This document shows positions 48,235 to 57,835 of a DNA stretch of 64,000 bases, in pieces. Below the pieces are notes generated by a model. It saw only the letters and a list, made by a program, of their open reading frames with translations, made no database searches and had not been told where the DNA came from. The translations under genes and the position numbers were made by a program. The stretch lies in NCBI RefSeq assembly GCF_904848665.1, contig NZ_CAJHCQ010000005.1:310001-374000 (forward strand). Direction: 5' to 3'. Origin of the DNA: Paraburkholderia hiiakae (lineage in GTDB: Bacteria > Pseudomonadota > Gammaproteobacteria > Burkholderiales > Burkholderiaceae). How positions within the stretch are numbered: the first letter of the stretch is position 1; each line of letters starts with the position of its first letter.

Positions 48235-50271
48235 ATGAAAAATTCCAACCCACCTTTTACCGCCTCCGCAGCCGCCATGGCGGCGCTCGACGCCTCGATC
48301 GTTCGCGGCCGCGAGGCGCTCGTGCGACAGCAGGATGCCGATGGAAGCTGGTGCTTCGAACTCGAATCGGACGCCACGATCACCGCCGAATACATCCTCA
48401 TGATGCATTTCATGGGCAAGATCGACGTGGTGCGTCAGGAGAAGATGGCGCGCTATCTGCGCGCCATTCAGCGTTTGCAAACGCACGGCGCATGGGACCT
48501 CTACGTGGATGGCGCGCCCGATGTCTCGTGCAGCGTGAAGGCGTATTTCGCGCTGAAGGCGGCGGGGGACCCGGCGGATGCGCCGCACATGGTGCGCGCG
48601 CGGGAGACCATTCTGAAGCTCGGCGGCGCGGCGAAGTCGAACGTGTTCACGCGCATTCTCCTCGCCACCTTCGGTCAGGTGCCGTGGCGCGCCACGCCGT
48701 TCATGCCGATCGAATTCGTGCTGTTCCCGAAGTGGGTGCCCATTTCGATGTACAAGGTCGCCTACTGGGCGCGCACGACCATGGTGCCGCTGCTCGCGCT
48801 CTGTTCGCTGAAGGCGCGCGCGGCCAATCCTCATGATGTATCGATTGCCGAACTGTTCGTTACGCCGCCCGAAGAAGAGCGCGAATACTTTGCGCGCGGC
48901 AAGGGTGTCCGCCGGTTCTTTCTCGCGGCTGACCGGGCGCTGCGCCATATCGAGCCGCTGTTGCCGCGCGCGTTGCGCCAGCGCGCCATGAAGCATGCCG
49001 AGGCCTGGTGCGCAGAGCGCATGAACGGCGAGGACGGCATGGGCGGCATCTTTCCGCCGATCGTCTACAGCTACCAGATGATGCAGGTGCTTGGGTATCC
49101 TGAAGATCACCCGCTGCGCCGCGATTGTGAGAATGCACTGGAAAAGCTGCTTGTCGAGCGCCCGGATGGCAGCATGTATTGCCAGCCGTGTCTCTCGCCG
49201 GTTTGGGACACGGCGTGGAGCACGATGGCGCTCGAGCAGGCGCGTACGGTCGCGCCCGCCGATCCGGCGTCGGCAGCGATCACCGACCAGGAACTGCAGC
49301 GGCGCATTGCGCGCGCGTACGACTGGCTCGCCGCTCGCCAGGTGGACGACGTGCGCGGCGACTGGATCGAGAACGCACAGCCGGACACGCCGCCTGGCGG
49401 TTGGGCCTTTCAGTATGAGAACCCGCACTATCCGGACATCGACGACACGGCCGTGGTCGCCGCCATGCTCCATCGCCGCGGCCGCGGGGAGGCCCGCAAA
49501 ACGGGCGTGGACCCCTACGCGGCACGCGTGACGCGCGCGCTCGACTGGATGCGCGGCCTGCAATCGCGCAACGGCGGCTTCGCCGCGTTCGACGCCGATT
49601 GCGACCGCCTCTATCTGAACGCGATTCCCTTCGCGGATCACGGCGCCCTGCTCGATCCGCCAACGGAAGACGTATCGGGCCGTGTGCTCCTGTGCTTCGG
49701 CGTGACGGGCCGCGCCGAGGACAAGGCGGCGCTCGCGCGCGCCATCGAGTACGTGAAGGCCACTCAGCAAGCCGACGGCAGCTGGTGGGGCCGCTGGGGC
49801 ACCAACTACATTTACGGCACGTGGAGCGTGCTGGCGGGTCTCGCGCTCGCGGGCGAGGACCCGAGGCAACCGTACATCGCACGCGCGCTCGCGTGGTTGC
49901 GCGCACGCCAGCACGCGGACGGCGGCTGGGGCGAGACCAACGACAGTTATATCGACCCGCGCCTTGCCGGCACCAATGGTGGCGAAAGCACGTCAAATTT
50001 CACGGCGTGGGCACTCCTCGCGCAAATGGCGTTCGGCGACTGGGAATCCGAATCGGTGCGGCGCGGCGTGGCGTATCTGCTATCCGTGCAGCAGGAGGAC
50101 GGGTTCTGGTGGCATCGCTCGCATAATGCGCCGGGGTTCCCGCGGATTTACTACCTCAAATATCACGGGTACACGGCATATTTTCCGCTGTGGGCGCTGT
50201 CGCGTTACCGGCGGCTGGCGGGTGTTGCCGTTGAGGTGCGCGAAGTGGAAGAGGCCGCGCTCGCAGACTGA
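48235..50271 (+). CDS. shc: Squalene-hopene cyclase
   Basis: A 678-residue class II triterpene cyclase. The protonating DxDD motif is DIDDTAVV at 401-408, and QW repeats appear along the sequence (QDADGSWCFE near 33; QSRNGGFAAFD; QQADGSWWGRWG; QHADGGWGET; QQEDGFWWH). It is a membrane-associated monotopic enzyme that folds squalene to hopene, the first step of hopanoid formation; hopanoids firm the outer membrane of Burkholderia against low pH, detergents and antibiotics. The ATG at 48235 has no clear Shine-Dalgarno sequence. A TetR gene is divergent, and no squalene-synthesis (hpnCDE) genes lie next to it, unlike many hpn clusters. Confidence 0.96.
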   Translation: MKNSNPPFTASAAAMAALDASIVRGREALVRQQDADGSWCFELESDATITAEYILMMHFMGKIDVVRQEKMARYLRAIQRLQTHGAWDLYVDGAPDVSCSVKAYFALKAAGDPADAPHMVRARETILKLGGAAKSNVFTRILLATFGQVPWRATPFMPIEFVLFPKWVPISMYKVAYWARTTMVPLLALCSLKARAANPHDVSIAELFVTPPEEEREYFARGKGVRRFFLAADRALRHIEPLLPRALRQRAMKHAEAWCAERMNGEDGMGGIFPPIVYSYQMMQVLGYPEDHPLRRDCENALEKLLVERPDGSMYCQPCLSPVWDTAWSTMALEQARTVAPADPASAAITDQELQRRIARAYDWLAARQVDDVRGDWIENAQPDTPPGGWAFQYENPHYPDIDDTAVVAAMLHRRGRGEARKTGVDPYAARVTRALDWMRGLQSRNGGFAAFDADCDRLYLNAIPFADHGALLDPPTEDVSGRVLLCFGVTGRAEDKAALARAIEYVKATQQADGSWWGRWGTNYIYGTWSVLAGLALAGEDPRQPYIARALAWLRARQHADGGWGETNDSYIDPRLAGTNGGESTSNFTAWALLAQMAFGDWESESVRRGVAYLLSVQQEDGFWWHRSHNAPGFPRIYYLKYHGYTAYFPLWALSRYRRLAGVAVEVREVEEAALAD

Positions 50272-50277
50272 ATTCGG

Positions 50278-50299
50278 CGCGGGGCGCAAGCGCCCCGCG
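50278..50299. terminator. Stem-loop between convergent shc and phosphatase genes
   Basis: CGCGGGGCGC at 50278-50287 pairs with GCGCCCCGCG at 50290-50299, directly after the shc stop and nine bases before the convergent phosphatase stop. It is the likely shared terminator. Confidence 0.7.
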
Positions 50300-50307
50300 T
50301 GGCTGGC

Positions 50308-51987
50308 TTATCTCGACTTCGCCAGCGTAATCGTTTCGAACAACTCATAATTCCCGGTCGGCGTTTGGTCGGCGCCGGGCGCGTGATAGTAGTTCATCGT
50401 GATCGTCGTCTTGCCGCCGTGCGTGCCGGGATCGACGTCGAACACCGCAATGCCATAGCCCGTGCCCGTATCGCGTTGCGCAGACCAGATCGCGTCTTCG
50501 AGCGCGTCCGCCGTGGGGCGCGCGAAGGTGCCCGCGGTCGCGCCCGGCACCGGGCGGTTGGGCTTCGTGAACACCTGCGCCTGCGGATTGCCGTTGCCGG
50601 CGTCCACGCCATACACGTCGAGCGGCGCGCTCGTGCCGCCGCCGCCCAGGATCAGGTGGATCGTGCCGTGGCTCGTGTCGAAGGTGTTGCCCGCGTCCTG
50701 GGCATGCGTGGCAGGACGCGGCTGAAGCGTGTCGACGCTCACGCCGGTCTTCGCATCGACGCCCGCGTGGTGATTGCAGCCGCGCACCGGGTAGCTGCGC
50801 TCGTAGTCGTGATCGTGGCCGCACACCACGAGATCCACGCCATAGCGGTCGAAGAGGGGTAGCCACGCTTCGCGAATGCCCTTGTCCGAGCCATTGCCGG
50901 TTTTCGACGAGCTGAGCGCGTCCTGGTGCATCTGCACCACGATCCAGTCGATATCGTTGTCGTCCTTCGCCTGCTTCAGGGTCTGCTCGAGCCAGCGCGT
51001 CTGCACGCCATTGCTGTAGCCGCGCACGTAGAACGACGAGCCGGGCTGGATGGGCGCATTGCCCGTGCTCGCGGCGGGTACGAGCGGCGCAGGGCCGGCC
51101 ACGAAGGCAGCGGCGTCCTGGTAGACCACGTCGTCGGCGTCGAGCGAGACGAACAGCACGTTGCTCACGCGGAAGCTGTACCAGCGGCCCGGAAAATGCG
51201 TGCCGTTATCGGGCAGCGAATAGCGCGTGAGATACGAATTCAGACCCTGCGCACCGTTGTAGAACTCGATCTCGTGATTGCCGGGGCACGGCATCCACGG
51301 ACGGTTCGCCGACGAAGTCTGGTTGTTGTTGCCGAAGTCGCGCCACACATCGGTCTGGTGCGCGGGATTCAGGTTCGCGTAGCAGAGGTCGCCATTGAGC
51401 AGATGAAAGAGCGGCTGGAAGCGCTCCACGGCTTCCACGGCGAAGCGGCTCTGCGGCGACGAAAGCACCCAGCCCGTGTTCGGCGTGGCGAGGTCGCCGT
51501 AGCTCGTGAAGCGAAACGGCGCGCGTCCGCGCGGCGCGGTGGCGAAGCTCGAACTGAATGGACTGCTCGCGCGGCTGTCGTTATCAGCGGTGACTTCGTA
51601 TCGGTAGGTCGTGGCCGGCGCGAGCGCGCGCAGTCGCGCGTGGTACGTGAACACGACGACACCCGTGAGCCCGTCGGTATAGGTGCGCTGAACGGCGTGC
51701 ACCGTCTCGCGCTTGCCGCGATCGGCGCTGTAGATCACGCGCGGATTCGTGGAGGACGCGAGCGATGCCCACGACACGACGACTTCGCGCGTCGGGTCTT
51801 CGCCCCAGGTGAGGTGGATCTGCTCGGGCGTGCCGTCGGGTGTGGCGGCGTCGGCCTTCGCGCTGCCCGCAAAAGCGCTGGCCGCGCTCGCAAAGCCGGA
51901 AGCGCCGGCAAGCTTGAGGAAGCCGCGGCGCGAGACACTGGCGCCGCTTTCGGTGGATGTATTCTCGGGGATGTCTTTTTTCGTCAT
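50308..51987 (-). CDS. Tat-exported purple-acid-phosphatase-like metallophosphoesterase
   Basis: A 559-residue protein. The N-terminus has a twin-arginine signal (VSRRGFLKLAG) followed by a hydrophobic stretch and a cut near AKADA. A fibronectin-like N-terminal domain (PEQIHLTWGEDPTREVVVSW) precedes the metallophosphatase domain: GDL in FTSYGDLATP, LLNGDLCYANL, CPGNHEIE, VVQMHQDAL and VCGHDHDYERS supply the dinuclear-metal ligands. It should be a periplasmic phosphomonoesterase or phosphodiesterase, perhaps for phosphate scavenging; no Pho-box was identified. It is convergent with shc. Confidence 0.9.
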   Translation of the reverse strand: MTKKDIPENTSTESGASVSRRGFLKLAGASGFASAASAFAGSAKADAATPDGTPEQIHLTWGEDPTREVVVSWASLASSTNPRVIYSADRGKRETVHAVQRTYTDGLTGVVVFTYHARLRALAPATTYRYEVTADNDSRASSPFSSSFATAPRGRAPFRFTSYGDLATPNTGWVLSSPQSRFAVEAVERFQPLFHLLNGDLCYANLNPAHQTDVWRDFGNNNQTSSANRPWMPCPGNHEIEFYNGAQGLNSYLTRYSLPDNGTHFPGRWYSFRVSNVLFVSLDADDVVYQDAAAFVAGPAPLVPAASTGNAPIQPGSSFYVRGYSNGVQTRWLEQTLKQAKDDNDIDWIVVQMHQDALSSSKTGNGSDKGIREAWLPLFDRYGVDLVVCGHDHDYERSYPVRGCNHHAGVDAKTGVSVDTLQPRPATHAQDAGNTFDTSHGTIHLILGGGGTSAPLDVYGVDAGNGNPQAQVFTKPNRPVPGATAGTFARPTADALEDAIWSAQRDTGTGYGIAVFDVDPGTHGGKTTITMNYYHAPGADQTPTGNYELFETITLAKSR

Positions 51988-52137
51988 GTCGTCTCGCCTC
52001 GGGAGCAGAAGGCGAAGCCTGCGCTAGCGGACTTGCATGACTGACGCGCGCGGGCGCAAGCATCGCAGGGTGAGTGTCTGCGCAACGATGGCGCGCTTGC
52101 ATGACCTGGCGATGACACTGCCCTTATCTTACGCAGC

Positions 52138-52172
52138 ACGGCGGGCCGCGCTTCTCTCGCGGGGCCCGCCGT
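52138..52172 (-). terminator. Stem-loop after the second porin gene
   Basis: ACGGCGGGCC at 52138-52147 pairs with GGCCCGCCGT at 52163-52172, and the inner GCG/CGC extend the stem. It lies about 30 bases behind the porin stop codon on the minus strand. The following T-run is weak. Confidence 0.5.
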
Positions 52173-52201
52173 TACTTTGCGCTTCGCCGCCAGGTATGAG
52201 C

Positions 52202-53374
52202 TTAGAACTTCAGGCGCATCCCTGCTGCGACGACCGCCTGGGTATTGCTGGACGAAGCCGCGAGGTTATAGATCGACGCATTGCCGAGCACCGGAATGCC
52301 TTGCGCACCGGAAACGCGTTGGTACACGCCTTCCAGATACACGTCGGTGCGGCGGCTCAGCGCATAGTCGGCCTGCAGCATGAACTGGTTCCAGTGCGGC
52401 GACGCGTTGCCCTCTACGCGGCTGACCGAGCCGTCCGTATAGGTATAGGCGCCCCCCAGGCTCAGTTGCGGCGTGAGCGCGTAACGGCCGTTCACTTCGA
52501 AGTTATTGAACGTCAGGTAGTCGGCATCGAACGCATTGAGCGAGCCGCCCTGGGCGATTTGCGTGGGTTCGTCGACCATCGTGCGCGTGAACACGAGGCC
52601 CACCTTCGCGGGCCCGATCGTATAGCTGCCGCCCGCGCCGAGCGTGCGGGTGCGCGCGGCCACGAACATCGGATCGTTGTCGGTGCCGCTGCCGGCGCTG
52701 AGCGCGCCGTTCGTGGTCGAGCCGGGCTCGTTGCCCTGGAAGTACGCCACGGCCAGGTTGATCGGGCCGCCGTTCCACGAAGCGCCCATCGTGTAGGCGT
52801 TATTGTTCGAGAAGCCGCCGCCCTGGTTGCTGAACGCGTAGGCGCCTTCCACCTGGAAGCCCGCGTAGGTCGCGCTGCGGAACTTGACGGCGTTGTTCAT
52901 GCGCACGTCGTTGTTGAGGTTGTCGTTGTCGAACGGGTGCATCGCGATGTTGCCGCCGAAGCCAGAGCCCGTGGCCGACATGGGCGCGATCATGTCCACG
53001 AGCGCGTCGTACTGGCGCCCGAGCGTGAGCGTGCCGTACTGGTCGCTGCCAAGCCCCACCCACGCTTGCCGGCCGAACATATAGCCGCCGTTGGAGCCCT
53101 TGCCGTTGACGACCGAGAAGCCGTTCTCGAGGTCGAAGATCGCCTTGAGGCCGCCGCCCAGGTCTTCCGTGCCGCGCAGGCCCCAGCGGCTCGTGCTCAC
53201 GTTGCCGGACTGCATGCCCCACGTCGTGCCATGACCCGTGGACGACTTCTGATTGCTGACGTAGTCGAGTCCCGCATCGACCGTGCCGTAGAGCGTGACG
53301 CTGCTTTGTGCGTGAGCGCTCGTGCAGGCGGCGGCCGCCGCGAGCGCGAGGATGTTCAACAACGCTTTTTTCAT
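52202..53374 (-). CDS. Gram-negative porin
   Basis: A 390-residue outer-membrane porin of the Burkholderia OpcP/Omp38 group. The signal peptide is MKKALLNILALAAAAACTSAHA, with a mature start QSSVTLYGTVDAGLDYV. The loop-3-like and strand patterns (DLGGGLKAIFDLENGF, WVGLGSDQYGTLTLGRQY) are typical and the protein ends in MRLKF. The ATG at 53374 gives a normal signal peptide. It stands as a single transcription unit, closed by a stem-loop, so it is likely a general or nutrient porin. Confidence 0.95.
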   Translation of the reverse strand: MKKALLNILALAAAAACTSAHAQSSVTLYGTVDAGLDYVSNQKSSTGHGTTWGMQSGNVSTSRWGLRGTEDLGGGLKAIFDLENGFSVVNGKGSNGGYMFGRQAWVGLGSDQYGTLTLGRQYDALVDMIAPMSATGSGFGGNIAMHPFDNDNLNNDVRMNNAVKFRSATYAGFQVEGAYAFSNQGGGFSNNNAYTMGASWNGGPINLAVAYFQGNEPGSTTNGALSAGSGTDNDPMFVAARTRTLGAGGSYTIGPAKVGLVFTRTMVDEPTQIAQGGSLNAFDADYLTFNNFEVNGRYALTPQLSLGGAYTYTDGSVSRVEGNASPHWNQFMLQADYALSRRTDVYLEGVYQRVSGAQGIPVLGNASIYNLAASSSNTQAVVAAGMRLKF

Positions 53375-53590
53375 TTCGGTTCCGTAGAGAAGGAAGAATC
53401 TTCGTGTGTGGCGGAACCGGAAATTTAGGCGAGGGCGATTACGCAAACGTGTCGAAAATGGCCCTTAAAATGAAGCTTCGTTTAGATTCTTGATATCTTC
53501 AGTTCATGAGAACCGAGGGCCTCAAGCTATGGTGGATAAATCAACCAAAGATGGGGATCGACGCGGTGAGTGAGCGGTCGAAAGGGCGTG

Positions 53591-53806
53591 TCAAGGCGCC
53601 GCAAGCCTGACGTCAGCGGATTTGACGATCGCGACGACCGTCACGCCAGCTTTCAGGCCGAGCTGGTCCAGAATCCGGGTTTCGATGACTGAGGTGAAGA
53701 TGCCCGCCGCCGTGGCGACATCGACCTCCGAATGCTTCTCCCCTCTGATGATTTCGAGGATTCGGCCGGGGAACTGGTTGCGAATGCGGGTTGTCGGTGT
53801 ATCCAT
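53591..53806 (-). CDS. TOBE-domain molybdenum-pterin-binding (molbindin-like) protein
   Basis: A 71-residue single TOBE (Mop) domain: TRIRNQFPGRILEIIRGEKHSEVDVATAAG followed by TSVIETRILDQLGLKAGVTVVAIVKSADVRLA. Such proteins bind molybdate and store or deliver it. It is divergent from the large molybdoenzyme gene at 54043 with a 236-base gap, which suggests supply of molybdenum to that enzyme. The ATG at 53806 is preferred to a TTG at 53815. Confidence 0.85.
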   Translation of the reverse strand: MDTPTTRIRNQFPGRILEIIRGEKHSEVDVATAAGIFTSVIETRILDQLGLKAGVTVVAIVKSADVRLAAP

Positions 53807-54042
53807 GATTCGCAAACGTATAGGTTCGGGGTGGCAAAGGGCTGGACCATACCGCGCTGCGTGGCACTCGGGGAATCAGGGTTTCCCGCAGCGGGGTAAG
53901 CTTATCGAAACTATCGGATTTCGTGATGACTGGTATCCGGAATGCAAAGTTGAGTAGTCAATCACATAGGCCTACCATTTCTAGCGCATAGGCGGCGTGT
54001 GGTGGTTCCCGGACACCCGTCAGTCGTAAATGGAGGCCTTTA

Positions 54043-56955
54043 GTGGACCACGGCGCTCGAACTCAAGACGAAAAGCTGGAAATCAAGACCACGACCTGTT
54101 ACATGTGCGCGTGCCGCTGCGGCATTCGCGTGCATCTGCGTGAGGGGGAAGTCCGTTATATCGACGGCAACCCGGAACACCCTTTGAACCAGGGGGTGAT
54201 CTGCGCGAAAGGTTCGTCGGGGATCATGAAGCAGTGTTCGCCGGCCCGCCTCACGCAGCCGCTCATGCGCAAGCAGGGCGCCGAGCGTGGGCAAGCGCAG
54301 TTCGAGCCCGTTTCGTGGGACGTGGCGCTCGACACGATCGAGAAGCGCCTCGCCCATCTGCGGGCAACCGACCCCAAAAAATTCGCGCTCTTCACCGGCC
54401 GTGACCAGATGCAGGCGCTCACGGGCCTTTTCGCCAAGCAGTTCGGCACGCCCAACTACGCCGCCCACGGCGGCTTTTGCTCCGCGAACATGGCCGCGGG
54501 CATGATTTACACCATGGGCGGTTCGTTCTGGGAGTTCGGCGGCCCGGACCTCGACCGCGCCAAACTCTTCATCATGATCGGCACAGCGGAGGATCACCAC
54601 TCCAATCCGCTCAAGATCGCCCTTTCGAAGTTCAAGCGTGCGGGCGGCCGCTTCATCGCGATCAACCCGATCCGCACCGGTTACGCCGCCATTGCCGACG
54701 AATGGGTGCCCATTCGTCCCGGCACGGACGGCGCGCTGTTCATGGCGCTGATCCACGAGCTGATCGAGGCCGACGCGTACGATCACGAATTCGTCAAACG
54801 CTTCACCAACGCGGGCGAACTGCTGGACATGCGCGCGGAGAGCGACACGTTCGGCCTGTTCGTGAAGGACGCGAGTCTGCCCGAGGGCAATCCGCTGTTC
54901 CCGCAAAACCATCTGTGGTGGGACGAAAATACGGGCCGTGCGGTGCAGCATCACGCGAGCGGCGCGCAGCCCGCGCTCGACGGCCGCTATGTGCTGGACG
55001 ACGGCACGCCGGTGGCGCCTTCATTTGCGCTGTTGCGTGAGCGCTTCAAGGATACGACGCCCGAATGGGCTCAGGAAATCACAGGAATCGCGGCGGAGAC
55101 GATCCGCCGCCTCGCGCGCGAGATGGCGCAAACGGCGCGCGATCACAAGATCACGTTGCCGATCCCGTGGACGGATGCCTGGGGCGTGAAGCACGAAAGC
55201 GTGACCGGCAACCCCATCGCTTTTCACGCCATGCGGGGGCTGGCCGCGCATTCGAACGGCTTTCAGTCGATCCGCGCGCTCGCCGTGCTGATGTCGCTGC
55301 TCGGCACGATCGACCGGCCTGGCGGATTTCGTCACAAGTCGCCGTATCCGCGCGCGGTGCCCCCATCGGCCAAGCCGCCAAGCAGTCCGAACGATGTCAA
55401 GCCGAATACGCCGTTGCCGTCCGGGCCGCTCGGCTGGCCCGCGGCGCCCGGCGATCTCTTCATCGACGAAGCGGGCGAGCCGGTGCGCATCGACAAAGCC
55501 TTCTCGTGGGAATATCCGCTCGCGGTGCATGGCCTGATGCACAACGTCATCACGAACGCGTGGCGAGGCGACCCGTACCCCATCGACACCTTGCTTATCT
55601 TCATGGCCAACATGGCGTGGAACTCGTCGATGAACACGAGCGAGGTCCGCAAAATGCTCACCGACCGCGGGGCGGACGGCGAGTACAAGATTCCGTTCCT
55701 CGTGGTGTGCGACGCGTTCCAGTCGGAGATGACGGCATTCGCCGATCTGATCCTGCCCGACACGACCTACCTGGAGCGGCACGACGCGATGTCGATGCTC
55801 GACCGGCCGATTTCGGAATTCGACGGGCCGGTGGATTCCGTGCGCGTGCCGGTGCTCGAGCGCACCGGCGAATGCCGCCCGTTCCAGGAAGTGCTCGTCG
55901 AATTGGGTAGCCGCCTGAAGCTGCCGGCATTCACGACGGCCGAAGGCGAGCGCAAATTCAAGGACTATCCGGACTTCATCGTCAACTTCCAGACCGCGCC
56001 CAATTCCGGCGTCGGCTTTTTGATTGGCTGGCGCGGCAAGGACGGCGACAAGGCGCTCGTGGGCGAGCCCAATCCCCGCCAGTGGGAGGAATACGCGAAG
56101 AATAACTGCGTGTTCCATTACACGCTGCCCGAAGAGCTTCAGTACATGCGCGGCGTAAATGGGCCTTACCTGCAATTCGCCGTGGAGAAGGGATTCCGGA
56201 AATTTGCAGAGCCCATCCTTATCCAGCTCTATTCGGATGTCATGCAGAAGTTCCGCCTCGCCGCGCAGGGCAAGACAGATGCGCGCCAGCCGCCCGAGCA
56301 TTTGCGTGCGCGCGTCGAGCGCTACTTCGATCCGCTGCCTTTCTGGTATGCGCCGCTGGAACTCGCGGCAACCGATCTCGAACGCTACCCGCTTGCGGCA
56401 GTCACGCAGCGCCCCATGGCGATGTATCACTCGTGGGATTCGCAAAACGCGTGGCTGCGGCAGATTCACGGCGAGAACTACCTGTATGTGAATCCGCGCA
56501 TGGCGCAGGAAAACGGCATCGAGGACGGCGGATGGATCTACGTCGAATCGCAGTGGGGCAAGGTGCGCTGCATGGCGCGCTACAGCGAGGCAGTCGAGCC
56601 CGGCACGGTGTGGACATGGAACGCCATCGGCAAGGCCGCCGGCGCATGGAATCTCGGACCGGAAGCCAATGAGTCGCAACGCGGCTTCCTGCTCAATCAC
56701 CTGATTACCGAAGAACTGCCTTTCGGTGATGGCCGGCGCGTTTCGAACTCGGATCCGGTGACGGGGCAGGCTGCGTGGTACGACGTGCGTGTGCGCGTCT
56801 ATCCCGCCGAGGCCGATGCCGACCACACGCTGCCGCAGTTCGCGCCGATGCAACCCCTGCCGGGCTCGACGGGCACCGTTGAACGGATTCAGGCGTATTT
56901 CGCGGGCAGCGGCAAGTTCGCCGCGCGTCTGCGCAATGTTGTGACACGCAAGTAA
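54043..56955 (+). CDS. soeA: Molybdopterin oxidoreductase large subunit, SoeA-like sulfite dehydrogenase (quinone)
   Basis: A 970-residue member of the DMSO-reductase family. The N-terminal [4Fe-4S] ligands are Cys19, Cys22, Cys26 and Cys54; Cys146 in GGFCSAN is the probable molybdenum ligand. There is no twin-arginine signal, so the enzyme stays in the cytoplasm, as SoeABC does, and unlike most DMSO, thiosulfate or polysulfide reductases. The cysteine pattern CYMCACRCGIRVHL and the order with a four-cluster ferredoxin and a DmsC-type anchor fit SoeABC. The start is a GTG at 54043 with TGGAGG upstream. It would oxidise sulfite to sulfate, giving electrons to quinone; other oxyanions cannot be excluded. 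Confidence 0.85.
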   Translation: MDHGARTQDEKLEIKTTTCYMCACRCGIRVHLREGEVRYIDGNPEHPLNQGVICAKGSSGIMKQCSPARLTQPLMRKQGAERGQAQFEPVSWDVALDTIEKRLAHLRATDPKKFALFTGRDQMQALTGLFAKQFGTPNYAAHGGFCSANMAAGMIYTMGGSFWEFGGPDLDRAKLFIMIGTAEDHHSNPLKIALSKFKRAGGRFIAINPIRTGYAAIADEWVPIRPGTDGALFMALIHELIEADAYDHEFVKRFTNAGELLDMRAESDTFGLFVKDASLPEGNPLFPQNHLWWDENTGRAVQHHASGAQPALDGRYVLDDGTPVAPSFALLRERFKDTTPEWAQEITGIAAETIRRLAREMAQTARDHKITLPIPWTDAWGVKHESVTGNPIAFHAMRGLAAHSNGFQSIRALAVLMSLLGTIDRPGGFRHKSPYPRAVPPSAKPPSSPNDVKPNTPLPSGPLGWPAAPGDLFIDEAGEPVRIDKAFSWEYPLAVHGLMHNVITNAWRGDPYPIDTLLIFMANMAWNSSMNTSEVRKMLTDRGADGEYKIPFLVVCDAFQSEMTAFADLILPDTTYLERHDAMSMLDRPISEFDGPVDSVRVPVLERTGECRPFQEVLVELGSRLKLPAFTTAEGERKFKDYPDFIVNFQTAPNSGVGFLIGWRGKDGDKALVGEPNPRQWEEYAKNNCVFHYTLPEELQYMRGVNGPYLQFAVEKGFRKFAEPILIQLYSDVMQKFRLAAQGKTDARQPPEHLRARVERYFDPLPFWYAPLELAATDLERYPLAAVTQRPMAMYHSWDSQNAWLRQIHGENYLYVNPRMAQENGIEDGGWIYVESQWGKVRCMARYSEAVEPGTVWTWNAIGKAAGAWNLGPEANESQRGFLLNHLITEELPFGDGRRVSNSDPVTGQAAWYDVRVRVYPAEADADHTLPQFAPMQPLPGSTGTVERIQAYFAGSGKFAARLRNVVTRK

Positions 56956-56968
56956 GGAGGACCCCGAA

Positions 56969-57835
56969 ATGACGCAAATGGCGTTGGTGATCGACCTGAA
57001 CGTCTGTGTGGGGTGCCACGCGTGCGTGACGAGTTGCAAGGAATGGAATACCTCGGGGCAGGCGGGCAGCCTTTCGGATGTGCGCCCCTACGACGCCGAT
57101 CCGTCCGGCACCTTCTTCAACCGCGTGCAGACGTATGAAGCCGGGGAGTTCCCGAATTCGGACACCATTCACTTTCCGAAATCGTGCCTGCACTGCGAAG
57201 ACCCGCCGTGCGTGCCAGTCTGCCCCACAGGCGCGAGCTTCAAGCGCAAGGAAGACGGGCTCGTGCTCGTCGACTACGACAAGTGTATTGGCTGCAAGTA
57301 TTGCTCCTGGGCCTGCCCGTATGGCGCGCGCGAACTGGACGAAGAGCGCAAGGAGATGACCAAGTGCACGCTGTGCGCGGACCGCATCTATAACGAGGCG
57401 CTGCCCGAGCGCGACCGCAAACCCGCTTGCGTGCTCGCATGCCCGACATCGGCGCGGATTTTCGGCGACATTCACGACCCCGAGTCGGATGCGTCGAAGG
57501 CGATTCAGGCGCGTGGCGGCTATCAGTTGATGCCGGAGTGGGGCACGAAGCCGTCGAATCACTATCTGCCGCGCGTGAAGACCGAAAGCAGCTGTGGCAG
57601 CGGTTCGTGTGGGTGCAGCGGTGGCGCATCGGCGGCGTCGCCCGCGAGCATGCTCGATGCTGGCGAGCCGATCAACCTCGCGAGCCTGGCGATCCGGCGT
57701 GGCACACCGGCCATGTCGCGCGACATGCGGCTCGATGATCGACTGGATTCAGGCAAGCTCAATCTGGCCGCTTTCGCAACGCGAGTGAAGTCGCTATTCA
57801 CGCGTTCACAACCGGTTGCGACCAGGGAGATTTGA
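56969..57835 (+). CDS. soeB: Four-[4Fe-4S] electron transfer subunit, SoeB-like
   Basis: A 288-residue iron-sulphur protein. Four cluster sets are visible: Cys13/16/19/23, Cys73/76/81/85, Cys106/109/112/116 and Cys133/136/154/158. The first 190 residues match the DmsB/SoeB group. An additional C-terminal stretch of nearly 80 residues starts with SSCGSGSCGCSGG and has four cysteines in a short glycine-serine tract, which is not part of the usual fold. GGAGG precedes the ATG. It carries electrons from the molybdenum subunit to the membrane anchor; the genes are 13 bases apart. Confidence 0.9.
   Translation: MTQMALVIDLNVCVGCHACVTSCKEWNTSGQAGSLSDVRPYDADPSGTFFNRVQTYEAGEFPNSDTIHFPKSCLHCEDPPCVPVCPTGASFKRKEDGLVLVDYDKCIGCKYCSWACPYGARELDEERKEMTKCTLCADRIYNEALPERDRKPACVLACPTSARIFGDIHDPESDASKAIQARGGYQLMPEWGTKPSNHYLPRVKTESSCGSGSCGCSGGASAASPASMLDAGEPINLASLAIRRGTPAMSRDMRLDDRLDSGKLNLAAFATRVKSLFTRSQPVATREI

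Noticed and set aside
47455..49914. Apparent 819-residue TetR-containing open frame
   Set aside because: The frame runs antisense through shc; the real TetR protein starts at 48168 or 48180.
55021..57039. 672-codon minus-strand open frame opposite soeA
   Set aside because: It lies against a gene with clear cluster and cofactor motifs and has shadow-type composition.
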